Shown: positions 1 through 13,196, numbered from the stretch's first letter. The stretch: DNA of 64,000 nucleotides from Gnetum montanum (GCA_015680685.1 MNCI01004119.1:224249-288248), one strand, 5' to 3'. Program-made: numbers and translations. Notes: generated by a model from the sequence alone, not told the origin.

Positions 1-435
1 TCAATGAATTAGCACACTCAGCATGACCACTTCGAGAATACGTGGAACACTTGGTAACCCAGTAACAACTAGTGTTTGGTAATCCCAATAGTGTTACACT
101 GGTTCAAGATGTGTCCAAAGAGTGGGAATGGATGCTAGTGTTAGGATTTGATTCACATTAGAGTTACAAAATCCATTAGTTAATTAAATATTTTCATTGC
201 ACATAATTAGGAGACCAGGATAGAAAATATAAAAGAAAAAACATAAAAGTCATACACCTCAAGTTTACTTAACCATACAATTGTGCCTTACAAGTAAGCT
301 TGGGAAGACAACAACTACATAACTCATCCTTGTTCTATATAGGCACATAAGCATATAATCCTCAAAGTTTGACTAGATCACACATGAACACTCGTATTCG
401 TATGGTTGGACATAGGGGTACCTCACCGCTTATCA
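1..435 (+). mobile_element. 3' part of an Athila-type LTR, truncated by the window edge
   Basis: The sequence follows the second half of the LTRs at 30646 and 50787: the CACTCAG-TACGACC-like block, the 'ttggtaacccagtaac' block, and the terminal 'catag(g)ggtacctcaccgcttatca'. The end TTATCA is a variant of the family end TCATCA. No tRNA-Asp-like primer site follows at 436, so this is a 3' LTR or a solo LTR rather than a 5' LTR. The rest lies outside the window. Confidence 0.8.
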
Positions 436-637
436 ATGCTCTACCATGTTGATTCACCTTAAGAAATCCAAAATGCATTCTAAGCGTTAAAAGTTGATGA
501 AAATAAAAATTTTTCTAAATGATGGATTCCACATCAGCCACAACTCTAGACAACCTTACCCATGTGACCTACATAGAACATCTCAACATCAACTTAGATT
601 TTGAAAAACCCCAACAAATGAATCCTAGGCTCCCATG

Positions 638-762
638 GCATCATAGGTTTCAAATTTGGCAATTTTGAAAGTATAATACTAGGACCCCTAGGGTCAAAAT
701 AGCATCACAGTGTTCAAATTTGGCAATTTTGACACTATAATACTAGGACCCCAGGGTCAAAA
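638..762. repeat. Two-copy tandem duplication, unit about 62 bp
   Basis: Two adjacent units share the cores 'caaatttggcaattttga' and 'tataatactaggaccc', each closing with 'agggtcaaaat'. The first begins at about 638 and the second at about 703. They differ by a few substitutions and small indels. Confidence 0.85.
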
Positions 763-1032
763 TTTCTCTAACTCTAAAGGTGATGCTGATGTCTAGTGTC
801 AACATCTCCAATGGCACCTTCAACAGCTTCATGTCACTTCTCCTATGCCCAAAAACATCATTGTGAAAAACATCTTTTTGGCTCAGTTTGGTCACCTCAA
901 GAGTTAGGATTTTCAACCTAAAAAATTGTTAAAAATTCTCAAAGCTACATTTTGTGATTCTTGACTATTAGATTGGTTATTTAACACCTTCCTTAGGCTT
1001 TTCAGGATCCTTAGCATCATCCTTGTAGCATT

Positions 1033-1340
1033 CAACATTAGTTAGAGGGTTAAACGATCCAAAAGCTCAAAATTCCAACTTAGTTAAAATTTTTAAAAAT
1101 TGACTAAGTATGGGTGATGCTGGCACATCACGATCCTTGGACCTTTCAAAATAACATCATTGGTAGCATTCAACATTAGTTAGAGGGTCAAACATTCAAC
1201 ATTAGTTAGAGGATCAAATAGGCCCAAAAACTCAAAATTCCAACTTATTAAAAATTTTAAGATTTTGACCAAGTATGGGTGATGCTGGCACATCACCATC
1301 CTTTGACCTATCAAAACAACATCATTGGCATGTACAATTA
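1033..1340. repeat. Imperfect tandem duplication of about 165 bp
   Basis: The block from 'attagttagaggg' through 'gggtgatgctggcacatcac' to 'aacatcattgg' occurs twice, the first copy ending at about 1172 and the second running from about 1200 to 1340. The spacer holds a short extra duplication of 'cattcaacattagttagagg'. Confidence 0.8.
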
Positions 1341-1482
1341 GCCTACAATCTCAACTCTAGGCTTTTTAGGCTCCTTAGCATTGCCTTGGTAACATTTGAC
1401 ATCAGTTTAGAGGTTAAATAGGGTCCTAGGAGCTCAAAACAGCATCAGGATCTAGGTCAACACCACAATTAGAAATTTTTTT

Positions 1483-1663
1483 AAGTTTAGTATTCACACT
1501 AGAGTTAGAGTTTTTTTCAGCTAAGTGTTAACACATTGACTTAGAATTTTTTATCTTGGCGTTAGCACTAGAGTTGGAATTTTTTCACCTCAACGTTAGC
1601 ACCTAAGTTAGAATTTTTTTACCTCAATGTCAACACTAGAGTTAGAATTTTTTACCATCAAAG
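1483..1663. repeat. Minisatellite, about five units of 34-36 bp
   Basis: Units follow the pattern 'gttagcactagagttagaatttttt' plus 'acctcaa', with substitutions in every unit. Each ends in a run of six or seven T followed by a C/A-rich segment. A more eroded version of the same motif occurs around 1920-2060. Confidence 0.8.
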
Positions 1664-4600
1664 TCATCCTCTAAGCCTAGTTTGAAGGTTAAACTTACTA
1701 AAATTAAGATCTAGACAAAATTTAAGGAAACTTTACTTAACTTTAGAGTAAGATTTAGTAACCCTAACACTATAAATATGGTAATAAAACCCATATTTTA
1801 GGGCATGTTTCTTGAGATCTTGAGTGTATTTTTTGAGATTTTGAGAGATCATGAGCAGCTCCCAATGTCACTAGCATGCTCCACAACCATACCTATGCCT
1901 TTAGGACCAACACTAGTGTGCCTCCAACTTTACTTGACCAATCTCAACATTGGTTTCTAGAGATAGAATTTTCTAATCTCTAGTGTCACCTTCTAGAGAT
2001 AGAAGTTTTCAACTCCAACATTAGCATTAGGACACTTAGTTAAAATGGCCCTATTTTAACTCCAAGTTAACATCAGATCGTTTTTGTGACTTCTTCATCT
2101 TCCTACTTACCTTCTAGATGTTTCAAAATCCTCTATCAAACTCATATTCATCTCTTGAATTGATCTCATATTATTAGTTTTCCTATACTTACGTTTTTGC
2201 AAACACTTGTAATTTAGCCCTCCTTAGGAGGCAAACACTTATTCTATGAGTTAATAAAGCATTTTTATCATTTTTGAAGGAGCCAAAACCATTTCCCCAT
2301 ATAACATAATCTCACATTTAATATTTTATCCCTTTTATGCATGTTTTTATAGTTAGTTTTTATCCCATCACTTCTAGCCTGTTCCATATTTGGTTATTTT
2401 TTCATCATTTTATACTTAATTATTTTTCTAGCAATCAATACTTAGTTGTTTTTCAGTATTTACATCCTAGATTTTTATCATTCCCCTACGATTCCTAGTT
2501 CCTATGCAGTAGGCTAAGTCTACATTCGATTAGAGACTTGTACCTTATCATGTCATTATCATTGACTTAGCGAAGGTTATATTGAGTTAAAGATCGTTTG
2601 TGGTCACAACTTAGGTACTTTTATACTTAGCTCATGTAGATGCTTTTGCAAGGTTGGATAAAGAAAAATTTTGCAAGAATACCACCCACAAACTAGTAAG
2701 GAAAGTGATGAAACACGATGAGTTTAATAAACTTAATAAAGCCTCCTTGATCCAAATAAACACTAAGTATGGAAAAAAAACTATCTAGTGATTATAAAGA
2801 AAAATCTAAATATGAGAAAATGAATAAAAACATAAAAGTAATGAAATATGAAAGACTTGATGTGTGGAAAAGGGTTTATTATTCTATTCCCAATAGTTAA
2901 AATTTATTTAGTAATAATAATTGAAGTTTACCTCCTACAAATTGCCAAAACTATAAGGGGATGTTGAAGAACATAAAAGAGATAAAATTGATGATAGAAA
3001 CTCAATTTGTGAATAAAATGGCGGTTGTAGCAATGAAATTGAATCTTTGGAAGATGAAGATATGAGTAGGAAACCTTCAAGAAAAGTCCAAAATGGATTT
3101 GGAGCTAAAACAATGTTGTTTTGACTAACTACTCAACAAGTTATGCTACAACTAAAAAAACTCTAACTCTGGAACTAAGTGACATTGGGGTAGTGACACA
3201 AGGACTACCAAACTGATGCTGACTAAGTGTTAGTATTAGTGCTTAGGTTGTTGAGGACTTAGGCATTGAATTAAACTCATGGACTACCAGGAGAAGGTGT
3301 GGTGGTCATGAAGCCTACGTGCGATGTTGGAAAGGTTGATGCTTATGATTTTGGTATCTTGAAATTCAAAACAAATGCTTAAAATCTCTAGAAACCATCC
3401 TAAAATTTGGGTTTTGATCTTGTATTTATAGGCCTAGGGTTTCCAAATTTGACCTTGAAGTTAAGTGGAGTTAACGTGGATTTTATTTTTTGAAACTTTG
3501 ACTTGAAAGACTAAGTTTTGTTGGTTACATGAGTGATGACATTGATGTTGACACTGGAAGTGAGCTTTGCTTTTCAAGTAAGAAAAAGCACATGGGTTGA
3601 TTAAGCAATTGAAGTTCCCTTCATTGGATTTTCCTTTCAATATAGTATTAGACAGTTATGGATATCACTTATCCCTATTCATAATTAATTTTCTTTTTTT
3701 GAATTTTCAAAGTATCAATTGTATGGTTACACACTTGAGTAGATATCATAAAATTGAAAATATTTTTTCTTTCATGTTGTTTTTGGTATTTTTGATTTAT
3801 TTTTAAGAATGTGATGTACACCAAATTTTTTTCTTATTATTAATATTATTTTTGGCATTTGATACCCCTTCAATAGTTAGTGAGAAGGATGATCGTAGTT
3901 CCAATAACATTTACACCACTTTTAATATTTGTGCTTGAACTTAAAATAGAAAATGTATCCAAGGTAGTAATAGAAAGCTTTGACAAAATACTAACATTTT
4001 CATGACCCTTGATTTAGGAAACTCCAAGTTATGGGTTCAATTTTAGTAGACATGATTGAGTTATAAAGTTCTAATTTGGGGTGTTGGAATCTCGAATAAT
4101 TGAAACATAGGTAATCCCCAAGCTACATATAGGTTTATAACTTAGTACAACCTAGTAGAATTGAACATGTGACCTAGGGTTACTAGGCTAAGACCCATAC
4201 CACTAGGTTAACGCCTCATTATTATAAAGTTCGAATTCAACTATATGTCTTAGAGGTAGATATTGTTAAAAAAATTATTTTGGGTTCAAAAATCCCTATA
4301 AACTTTGGAGGAAAGAAAGACTCAATAGAATATAGTGACACATATTATCCATCATAAATAAGCTTACGTTGAGAATCTTTACAATTAGTTATAACTTGCT
4401 TTTCAATATTAGTTTTAATCTTTGAGTTAAAAGTATTATTGTCAAATAGGAAAAAATTTGCGCTACAAGTTATCTATTTGGATTAATTAATACTTCTTGT
4501 ATCATAAGTAAAAATATTCACAAAAGATTCTATCTTGTTTGATTTCATTATTGCCATATTATCATTTTTATTATTGACATTAACTTGATTGTTTGTATAT

Positions 4601-5356
4601 TCAACTTCACACTATTTTTTTAAAATCTTTAAGTCAATACATTTTTTCTATTTCTCAACTTTTTTTTCTTAAGTAGAAAAGGGCAAACATTAAATAAATC
4701 ATTTTCACAATGATAAGAGTTACAAGAATGATGAATATTATGATATGTAATTGGTTGAATAGAAGTCTTTGTAGTTGTGGATAACTATAGATAGTTATCT
4801 TCGTGGAGAGCTTTCTTCATGGATAAAATTATGATTTTTTACTTTTCTTATGGGATCTTCATCTTCAAGGAGACCAATCCTATTGGATAGAGATGTGGAC
4901 ATATATACTAGTTATGGATATAAATGCCCTTTTTGACTATAAATACTAGGTTTTACTGTGTTGGACATAGTAGCTCACTTAGGGAGTTTTACTCAAGTAC
5001 AAGAGCTATATATGACTTCATCTATTTGTTGACATATCGGTCATAGTCGATAGTTATTAATGTGCTTAAAATGCTTGGGTTAAAGCTAAGTTGTGAACAG
5101 CATCATGGCCTAGGCCTTTGTTGTTCTTGTCTACCCACCCGATGACCTATGTATAATTCCTTAGTACCTAGACCTTTTTGTAAGTACTTACCTTAAGGTA
5201 GGAACTAGACATTTTATAAAGTTAAAGTTCTTAGAAGCATGGGTTGGGCAAGAAGGCCATATCTTTTTCAGGGGTGTGCAAGGGTTGTGAAGAGGAGTAT
5301 GTTAAAGCAAGTAGCCTTAGCATTAATCACCATGGAGGTCCCCATGCTTTGCTCCC

Positions 5357-6200
5357 TGATGAGCGGTGGAGCATCCAACACTCAACCATACACAAGTCAC
5401 AAGTGTTCATGCATGACCCAATCATAATCCATAGATGGACAATGTGATTATGTTAGTAGTTGAGTTCAAGTTCATGTTTGTTGTCTTCCCACATTAAGTT
5501 AGTGAAGTACAAGTGTATGGTTTAACTTGCAATGAGGTATATGATAATTGATGTTGTATGGCTCAAATAACTCTTAGTTGTAAACATGATTGAAAATGAG
5601 ATTTAATCCTAAGTCTAAGTAATACTAAAATGTGAATCTTTTCTAACCTCTGGTGATAGGTGTCTATTCCTGGTTTACCAGTCATGCCTTGGGCTCATGT
5701 AACCGTTACTAGAATTACCAAGTCAGTTCATTACTGAGCAAATTAAGTGAAACCACTACTGGGTTAGCAAACAATTACACTTTAACACTCAATGTCATAC
5801 CCATTTCACTTTACTAGCGAACAAGTAAAGTAAAGCATTAAACTAGAAAAATAATGAAAATTACGCTAAGTAAATAAACAATAATGGGAAATAGTCTCAA
5901 TCTTTATTTTGTGTCAACTTGTTCAAATAAAATCATCGTTCAACTATCACACATCACATTGTGGGCATTCACTCTCTATCACTAAGTCTAAGTCTAAGAA
6001 ATTAAATTGCAAGAGTTCTGTTATAAGTGGAATGAAAAGTTGTTGGATTGCATGCCCAAGTTTTGTATATATAGGGTTGTACACATCCCAAGAAATTGTA
6101 TCAATGATGACATATCATGTGTGATGACATCGTATCAATGACATTGTTGATATGACATCATTGCTATGATGTTGTATTATGAAAAAATTTGAAGTTATCA
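5357..6200 (-). mobile_element. Minus-strand 3' LTR of an Athila-type element
   Basis: Read on the minus strand this begins TGATAACTTC and ends CCGCTCATCA. It contains the family block corresponding to 'catatgcctcaagcttacttaac' (rc near 5500) and the terminal 'gtatggttgagcat' block (rc near 5380). Immediately to its right the minus strand reads CATGGCGGTA, like the polypurine tracts before the LTRs at 39198 and 43252. This places the internal region on the right. A TATATATA box lies at about 6067. Length about 844 bp. Confidence 0.85.
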
Positions 6201-9145
6201 TACCGCCATGACTGATTGGAAACTCGTCCTCAAGTTAAACAAAATGAGGATAGAGTCCCTTACAAAATTTGGATGTAGATTCGATTATACATAACTGATG
6301 GACTATTTGCATAACTCAGAATGCCACAATGGTGTTTTTATAAAATTAACATAAGTATATGATAAGAAAAATAAAAACAAAAATTGGAATAGCTCGATGT
6401 AGCCTATGTGCTTGGTAGTGGTGGCTCTTCCATTGGCTACTTAAATTGATATTTGTTTAGCAACACCTGAAGCTTTTGCTCTTCCATCCTAGGATCATGT
6501 ACCATCCACGCTTGTTAAGTAATGTGTGATGGAGAAAGTACATCCCATGGGCATGGTAGTTGTAGGAACATCTAATTGGCTTTCACATACCATGCTACAA
6601 ATTTTTATCATTCTTCTTCAAAAGCCCTAGCTATTTTCCTTAGTTCTTAATAATTAGTGATTCTACAAGTCGGGTTAGCTACCACATCCTTTTGGCCCTG
6701 GTAGCTAACTTTCACAATTGCAAGTTCATAACTTTCCACATGTAGTTTTTATAAAGCATCTTTCCTATCAGCAAATTCTTTCTCATACAAGGCATACATT
6801 GCTACTACTTGTTGCTCCAATTCATTCCTAGGCTTGCCTACTATTAACATGGCCAAGTTAGCATAGTGGAGATTCACTAACCTCATGTACTCTATGAGAT
6901 CTTCAATTTGTAGGTCTTTATTTTTTATTTCTGCTTGGTGGACAAGGGGTAAACTATCGAAGATTGGCTACCAGTCAAGATTCTATGTAGAGATAAAATT
7001 GATTTTGGCTTTGGCCATTTGGATTTCTTTATCATTTCTTTGCTTGTACATGCCCACCTAATCCTTGAAATGCTCTTTGAGTCATTCATGCTTCCTAGCA
7101 TCATTTTGCCACATGCTAATTTCAAATGCTAACTTTTGTCTAATCATTTAGAATTCTTCCATTGATAGGGTTTTGTTCTCATGGAATAAGTGACTCATGT
7201 CCTAGTTGATACAAACTAATTATTCTCGAAGTTACTGGATGCTTTCCTTGAGAATGTTCTTTTGTTGCTCAATGTTGGTTAACTAAGAATTATTAGTAGC
7301 TAATTTTTTATTTTTCTCTTGTAAGGAAGTGAGTGCCTTGACATGTGCATACATCTGAGCTTCTATCACTGACGCATCCCATACCACCTTCTCCTTCTCT
7401 TTTTCCATGTTCATGTTATGGTTAATGAGGCACCTCACATGATTTATTCTAAATTGGTCTAATTGGTTTGGCATGAAAAACTGAGTTGGATCTCTTCTTT
7501 CTACTCTCAAAGTGATGAGCTCTTCTTATGGTTCATGGACTATATTTTCTACATGCTCGGCCCTAGTCTCAGCCATGATCAACTTTTCTTTGGTAGCGAT
7601 TAATTCGAACTAGACTGCGATGATATCACTAGGGATGTCAAAGAGATTTTGCATTATCTATCCCATCTGCAATAGTCTATCTAATATTTCCTCATGTTCA
7701 GCAAGAGTCATCAAGGTACCACCAAGCATTTGAGCATCTCTCACTCCAGAAATATCATCTAGTAGCATAATACGAACATTGAGTGATTCCTTAATGTGAT
7801 TTGTGATCACTTTAGCAGCTCTTGCTACATCTTGATGTTGCATAACCATCACTATGGCTCCTTCTCCTATTTCTAGCATTACTTAAAATGATGTAGCATT
7901 CCTTAAGATCTATTGTGACCAATTGTGCCCTCCTATTAACTACAGTGAAATCTACCCACTTGCAAGGTTTATTGAAATTGTGGGTCTGACTGCATTCTCT
8001 ATAACTTTATAAAGATTGGTACGTTCTCTCATTCCCTAACTTTTTATGTTTGAAATTTTTTACAAATGGCTCTTTGAAGGTCTATAATCTTGCATCAATG
8101 ATGATGGAACTTGTTGCTATTGTTACCGGTCAATTGGTGGCTAGTTACTAGATCCTACTTGATGTTGGTTGCCAATAGATTGAATAGTATCAGTAGGAGT
8201 TGAACCTATAGCTCCCTCAGTACCTACTTACTTTTCCAGGTGATCCTTTTTCGAAGGCATGAATTTCAACATCTCTATGTATGAAGCATTTTGAGCTCTT
8301 CTCAAAATATCATTTTTGTAACCCAATATGCTTGCCTATTTGCATAGCTTCCTGATTAGGTATGGGAATGGCAGTGTTGGTTTCCTCACCTTCTTCTCTT
8401 TGAACCACCTTTGAATTTCAAGGAAGTAGAGATGGGTGATGTTGGCATTGAATTTTTCCATCAAAATGGTGCTTCCTTTGGTTGCATAAGTTGATATCCT
8501 GTTAAGCCTATTGGTAAGGAACAAATGATAGGTTTCAATCTTAAAATAAATCTTTTCCTTAGTAGTCATCTCACTATATTCCTTATTTCCCTTACCATAG
8601 GCTCTATGTAGCCATAATATTTTTGCATCTATGTCAAACCTTGTGGAGATTTGTGTGACATTAGACCTTTCATTCAGTAGCTTCAGGGCTTTAGCTATTA
8701 CCTCAATAGAATATGACACTAAAATTTCTTCTATCTTTAAAGTGGCATTGACTTGTTTATTTTTCCAAAGTTGAAGAGTTTTCCCTAAGTACCATTCAAC
8801 ACTTGTTGATAATGTAGGCCACAGGGGAAATGATTAGAGTTTTGTCCTTATGACCTTTGAAGTAAAATCCATGAAAGGACCAAAATTCAATTTCACAATG
8901 ACTGTGAACATGATCAACTCCTCTTGGATGGCTTGGAGGCATTCTTGTGACAATGTAAGGCATTGTCCTTATTCAAGTTCTTGTGGTGCTTCTCCCTCCA
9001 CTTGGGTAGAGTGTTCGGTAGCATGTGTTTGTTGATGAATACTAAAAGATTGGGCCTCCTACTCCATGTGCTCTGTTGGTGGAGTCTATTCTCCATTTCA
9101 ACCTCTCCCATGGCCTCTCGATTGTTTTCTTCCAAGCTATAAGAG
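6201..9145 (-). pseudogene. Broken coding region of an unrecognised retroelement protein
   Basis: The minus strand shows open segments at 8719-8336 (127 residues), 7879-7658, 7510-7283, 7125-6925 and a stop-containing frame near 6640-6400. They appear to be pieces of one reading frame of more than 2 kb, broken by stops and frameshifts. The best-preserved segment has a motif around FKIETYHLFLTNRLNRISTY that recurs at protein level at 28056-27870, so it was once a real protein. Residues at 7510-7283 look coiled-coil-like. I do not recognise the family: no gag, protease, RT, RNase H or integrase motif is visible. Its place upstream of a minus-strand 3' LTR (5357-6200) would suit a post-pol (env-position) reading frame, but an additional ORF of another element is equally possible. 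The first about 200 bases after 6201 resemble the 3' untranslated region at 43253. Confidence 0.5.
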
Positions 9146-10941
9146 TGTACCATCCGAAATCGTCGGTGCAAGGCTAGAATGAAATAAACACCGGGAGATC
9201 CTCGGAAGAAATACAGAAGACCCTACCTTTGCTTGAGGGCAAGCTGGAATGGAAAAATGGAGAGTACCTCGAATGGTCTACGCATGGATCAAATGAGGAC
9301 TTCCCCAACGTACACACTTTGCAATGCGTTGGGTTATACATAAACGATGCACATTAAACGTAAACCGTAACGTAAACAGGCACAATAACGTAAATGGGAA
9401 TGTAAACGTAAACTAGAAAAACAAAGAAAACTGCAGTAAATCTGGGCAAAATGTAAAATTTTTTGTATTGAAAAATGATTACAGTGTGCACCGGTCAGAA
9501 CGCAGTTGTGGATTGATCACAAGGTAGACGTTTAGCCCCTGTGGGTAATGACGGGTGCTGGAAGATGTAGGTTTTGGGTTGCAGGGAAATGCAGCGTCCA
9601 AGTTTGATGCCCAGCATACAGAGGTTGATGCCCAGATCTGCTAAGTGTCCCAGATTTAATTTTTGTGTCCGTTTGTAAAAATTTCCAACTGAGATCTAGT
9701 GAAAAATTGGGGTTTTTATGAGATCTTGGGCATTAGATTTGGATTTGGAAGGAGATGAGTAGCTGTGAGGTGAGAAAAATTCGGATCGGGAGATAGGTGG
9801 TGCATTGACCAAGTGTAGGATACATTACAACTGTACAACATGTAGTGTACATGTTGGCGTATGAATGCCCAGCGTATAGGCTTGGAACGTTCAAAAAACT
9901 TAAACTTTACAAAAGAATTTGTATGTTACAACAAGAATGATGTCTCTGGCTTCTAGATTCATGCTCTGGCCTGCTGTTTTTAGCCTCAACGTGTCTTGAA
10001 ATGCTCTACTGTGTGTTGGCATCTGCGTACAGCGTTCAACGTATGAGATTGGGTGTCTAGCGTGTGTACACTGGTGTATACGCTGGGCGTATATGCTCTA
10101 TACGCTCCATACACTAGGCATATACGCTCCATACGCTAGCCATCATATGGACCATAAATGATGCATTTTGGACCAAATTTTGACCTCCAAATCCAATTTT
10201 GACTAGAGATTTGCATGGCTCATGTCCTGAGGGTGCTGTATGTCAAATTTGAGCCAATTTTGCCCTAATTTGGTGCTATTTTGGGTGGTATACGCTGGGC
10301 TATGCATTGGTCAACGCATACAAGACTATCCCCAGCGTATACACTTGAAAATGCATCATTTCAAGGTCAAAATTTGATTTTCAGGTGCCTGTGATGATTT
10401 CCAAAAGTTTCCCTACCTCCAAGAGTCAATTTCAGGTGAAACTCTTACTCTTTGGTGCCTTTTTGGGCCGTTTTTGGTGGGATACGCTAGGCTATACGCT
10501 GGCCAGCGTATACCAAGGTGTGCCTAGCGTATACACTTGAAAATGCATCATTTAGGGCCAAAAATTTGATTTTCAGAAGGTTGAGAGCTATTGGGGACCT
10601 TGGGGAAGGTTCTGGGGGGTCCAGATGCTCACTTATGGCATGTTTTGGCTCATTTTTGGGGCCCAAAAGTTGCCATATGCTGGCCTGTACGCTGGCCAGC
10701 GTATAGCCCAGCGTGCAGAGCGTATACTTGGTCAAACCCAAGTATTTTGAACCCAAAGCATGAAATTCCTAATGCCAGATGCTGATGTAGTCACCTGTGG
10801 ATCCCAAGAAACTCTTACTTCTTCAATTATGCTCTTTTTGATGTTGTTTTTGAGGCTTTCAAGCTTGGTCATGCTGGGGACCAACATGGCTTAGCCCAAT
10901 TTCTATCTACAAGTGTTAGCCAAAATTTTTGTGGTGTTTCA
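9146..10941 (-). mobile_element. Solo LTR of a Tat-like element
   Basis: The left end TGTACCATCCGAAATCGTCGG and right end GTGGTGTTTCA match the ends of the LTR at 59355-60590 (TGTGCTGCCCGAAATCG ... GTGGTGTTTCA). Shared internal landmarks include the 'ccggtc.aacgcagttgtgg' block, a GTAAAC stretch (9340-9420) and many GCGTATACGC-like palindromes (about 10010-10725). It is flanked by AAGAG (9141-9145) and GAGAG (10942-10946), a 5-bp target duplication with one transition. No primer site or polypurine tract is convincing on either side, so I call it solo. Orientation is taken from the copy in E3. Length about 1796 bp versus 1236 bp for the E3 copy. Confidence 0.75.
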
Positions 10942-12310
10942 GAGAGTCCTCCTTCTGGTGTGCTTTTTGGGGCCATCTATAATTACTCAAGAGTTTAGGA
11001 TCACCAAAGTGTTTAGATTGGCACTTAATGGTTCATAATCCTTCTCATACTCTTGATTAGATCACATCTTTAGTTTATGATGATTGCAGAGTTAGAAAAA
11101 TTTCAAAATAATACCCCCTAAGAGATGCAACTTTAATTTTCATGACCTTCCACACTTATTATCTTTTTTTTATATAATGCCTTAGAATTAGCTAGAATGG
11201 TTTATTAAGAGGATTCATTGAATTTATTGGCTTAAATTTACTTAATTCATGATAATATCCTTAGTGTTTCATCTTACTTACCCTTAGGCTATCTTCTAGC
11301 ATTAGAAAAAAAATTTTAAAAATTTTTGGCTCAAATTTTCCTTGATGTCACCCTCCACAACTAGGTTAAGTTCTCTAGAATCAACAAAATTCAAAAATTT
11401 TGAAAATCAAAGCTATGGGGACAAAGTTATGGCTTGTGGAAGTTAGCTTGTCAAAGCTCAAAAGGAAAACCACAAAAAAATTCCCTTGTGAAAAATGGTA
11501 AGAAAGAAAAATTTGCTAACTCCCTGCACATATATATAGTATTTTTATAAGAGTGACATCGTTGATACAACATCAAATCAATGATGTATGAGGGGCTTAT
11601 ACATTGTATCAATGACATCACCATGAAAAATTTCAATTTTGTAATGTATTTTCCTTGGAAAAATTGAGTCAAATGGAATGGTTGGAAGATAATAAATGTT
11701 TTCAAAGGGTCTTAAATTAGCTATGATGCCTAGATTTCCAAAAATTAGACTTTTAAAGTGCATAAATAAGGAATTTTATGCTATGAAAGTTTATTAAATA
11801 TATAGAGGATGGATGACGGGTTATCGATTCATGGACAAATTTTGGAAAGTAGGGGAAGTAGTTACTGGATTATTAATGATCGTGGAAGGCACAAGATGAT
11901 GTAGAATTACTTAGCAAATATGAAATACAAGAGTTATACATGTGGATCTTCCCCAAACCAAGCTCTAGCCCTTAGTTCCCTTATATAACTACGGCTAAAA
12001 GTGTCCTTAGGCATTCAAGGAGTTGAATGTAAGGCATAACTATTTAAAAAAACACACATGTTAGTATCACTAGGTTGGGAAAATAATGCTATATTATACA
12101 AAACCATAAAGTTATGATTAAATATATAGTAAGGTGAGAGGGACTATACAAGGGATTGCTGAACTTGGGTTTGAGGTGTCTTACCATAGGCATAATGAAT
12201 CCTTGTATGTAGGTGATGGTTAAAGTAATCATTAGTATAAAAATGTTGTGCTGATGTTGTCTAGCAACCCGAGGTATTGTTGACACCTTTAAACCATTTC
12301 ATGGAGCAAA
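10942..12310. other. Sequence between solo LTR and E0, no gene recognised
   Basis: No coding motif is visible. A minus-strand frame seems to run from about 11000 into the region left of the solo LTR when that LTR is ignored, so the first part probably belongs to the same eroded element as 6201-9145. A segment near 11920-11990 ('gtggatcttccccaaa...') resembles 44265-44330 inside the 3' region of EM. Confidence 0.4.
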
Positions 12311-13196
12311 TTTTTATTTCCCCAATTTATTCTTGATAGTTGGAAAATCAGGATTGGGGCAATGAAAAGAGCATAATAATTAAATATATATGAATGGTGG
12401 TGAGGAAAGATTAACGAAAAAACCTTAAAGTTTGAAAAGTGAGGTTGATGTCATTGGCATTTATGTAATGATGATTAAAATCAAATCTATTAAAGTGTAT
12501 AAACCTTACACTTTAGAGATCCCAATGTTAAGTAAAAATTAGTTTTAAACAACTGAATAAGTTATGTGATGCATCGTTAGATGCTCATTTTCCAAGAAAA
12601 GATTTATTAAAAATCAGATGTAGAGTTCTAGATCATGATGGAAAAACTAATGAAACCAATGAAGCCACCAATGAATTCAAGGAAATACCTATGAAAATTT
12701 GGGTTCTTGGAATGTTGCAATTTCAAGATATGTGTAGAACATGACATGGTTGTAGAATTACCCAAAGATGGTAGCATAAGGCATCAGATTTGCTCATAAT
12801 TCTGTGAGTCACTGCAACTTCTTACCTAACAAAAAACATGCCTCCTAAACTTGCTTACTTTGGTATCATCAAAACAGAGACAAATAGAGAAAGGTTATAA
12901 AATTTTATTCATTACAAGTAGGTATGATAAGGACCATATAGATTAAGTGATTGAACAAAATAGAAATCTCCAACAACTCACAATATTTTACAAAGTTGGT
13001 CGAATCTCTTTCATGATAGTTGATTATAGTTTTATACGCAACCCAACTATTTCAACATTCATAATAGCAAACACATACTCATGTTTAACAACTGAGTCTA
13101 TTTGGAGGTATCTAGGCCTTGTTGTTGCCAAAGACCAGTGAGCACCTAAACCCTATTCGAGGCACTCATTGGTAATCATGTCCCAAACGATCATCA
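12311..13196 (+). repeat. E0 5' LTR, internally deleted
   Basis: Aligned by eye with 19726-21365. The start TTTTTATTTCCCC corresponds to TGCTTATCTCCCC, so the terminal TG has become TT; the end ATCATCA corresponds to GTCACCA. About 765 bp present in the 3' LTR (roughly 20313-21078) are missing at 12899, where both copies have a short 'ttat(a)' stretch. Directly downstream at 13198 'tggttcttttgggg' may be a primer site; I could not match it to a tRNA. Confidence 0.8.

Larger units (their letters stand above)
436..5356. other. Non-coding AT-rich stretch without a recognisable gene
   Basis: I find no coding region of known type on either strand; the open frames are short and lack motifs. The stretch contains three tandem-repeat zones (listed separately) between about 638 and 1663. 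There are TATA-like boxes at about 1771 (ctataaatatgg) and 4938 (ctataaatacta), and poly(A)-signal-like AATAAAGC near 2264. This could be an eroded LTR or 3' untranslated region of an unidentified element, but no ends could be defined. Confidence 0.5.

Noticed and set aside
3597-3806. 69-codon plus-strand frame rich in Phe/Leu/Ile
   Set aside because: AT-rich composition, TTG start, no motif and no supporting context.
5239-5447. Two overlapping plus-strand frames near 5.2-5.4 kb
   Set aside because: They run into the minus-strand LTR at 5357 and have no recognisable motif.
8914-9171. Minus-strand ATG at 9171 as the start of the 8.9-kb frame
   Set aside because: The start lies inside the solo LTR (9146-10941), inserted later. 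The frame there is accidental; the original start must be elsewhere.
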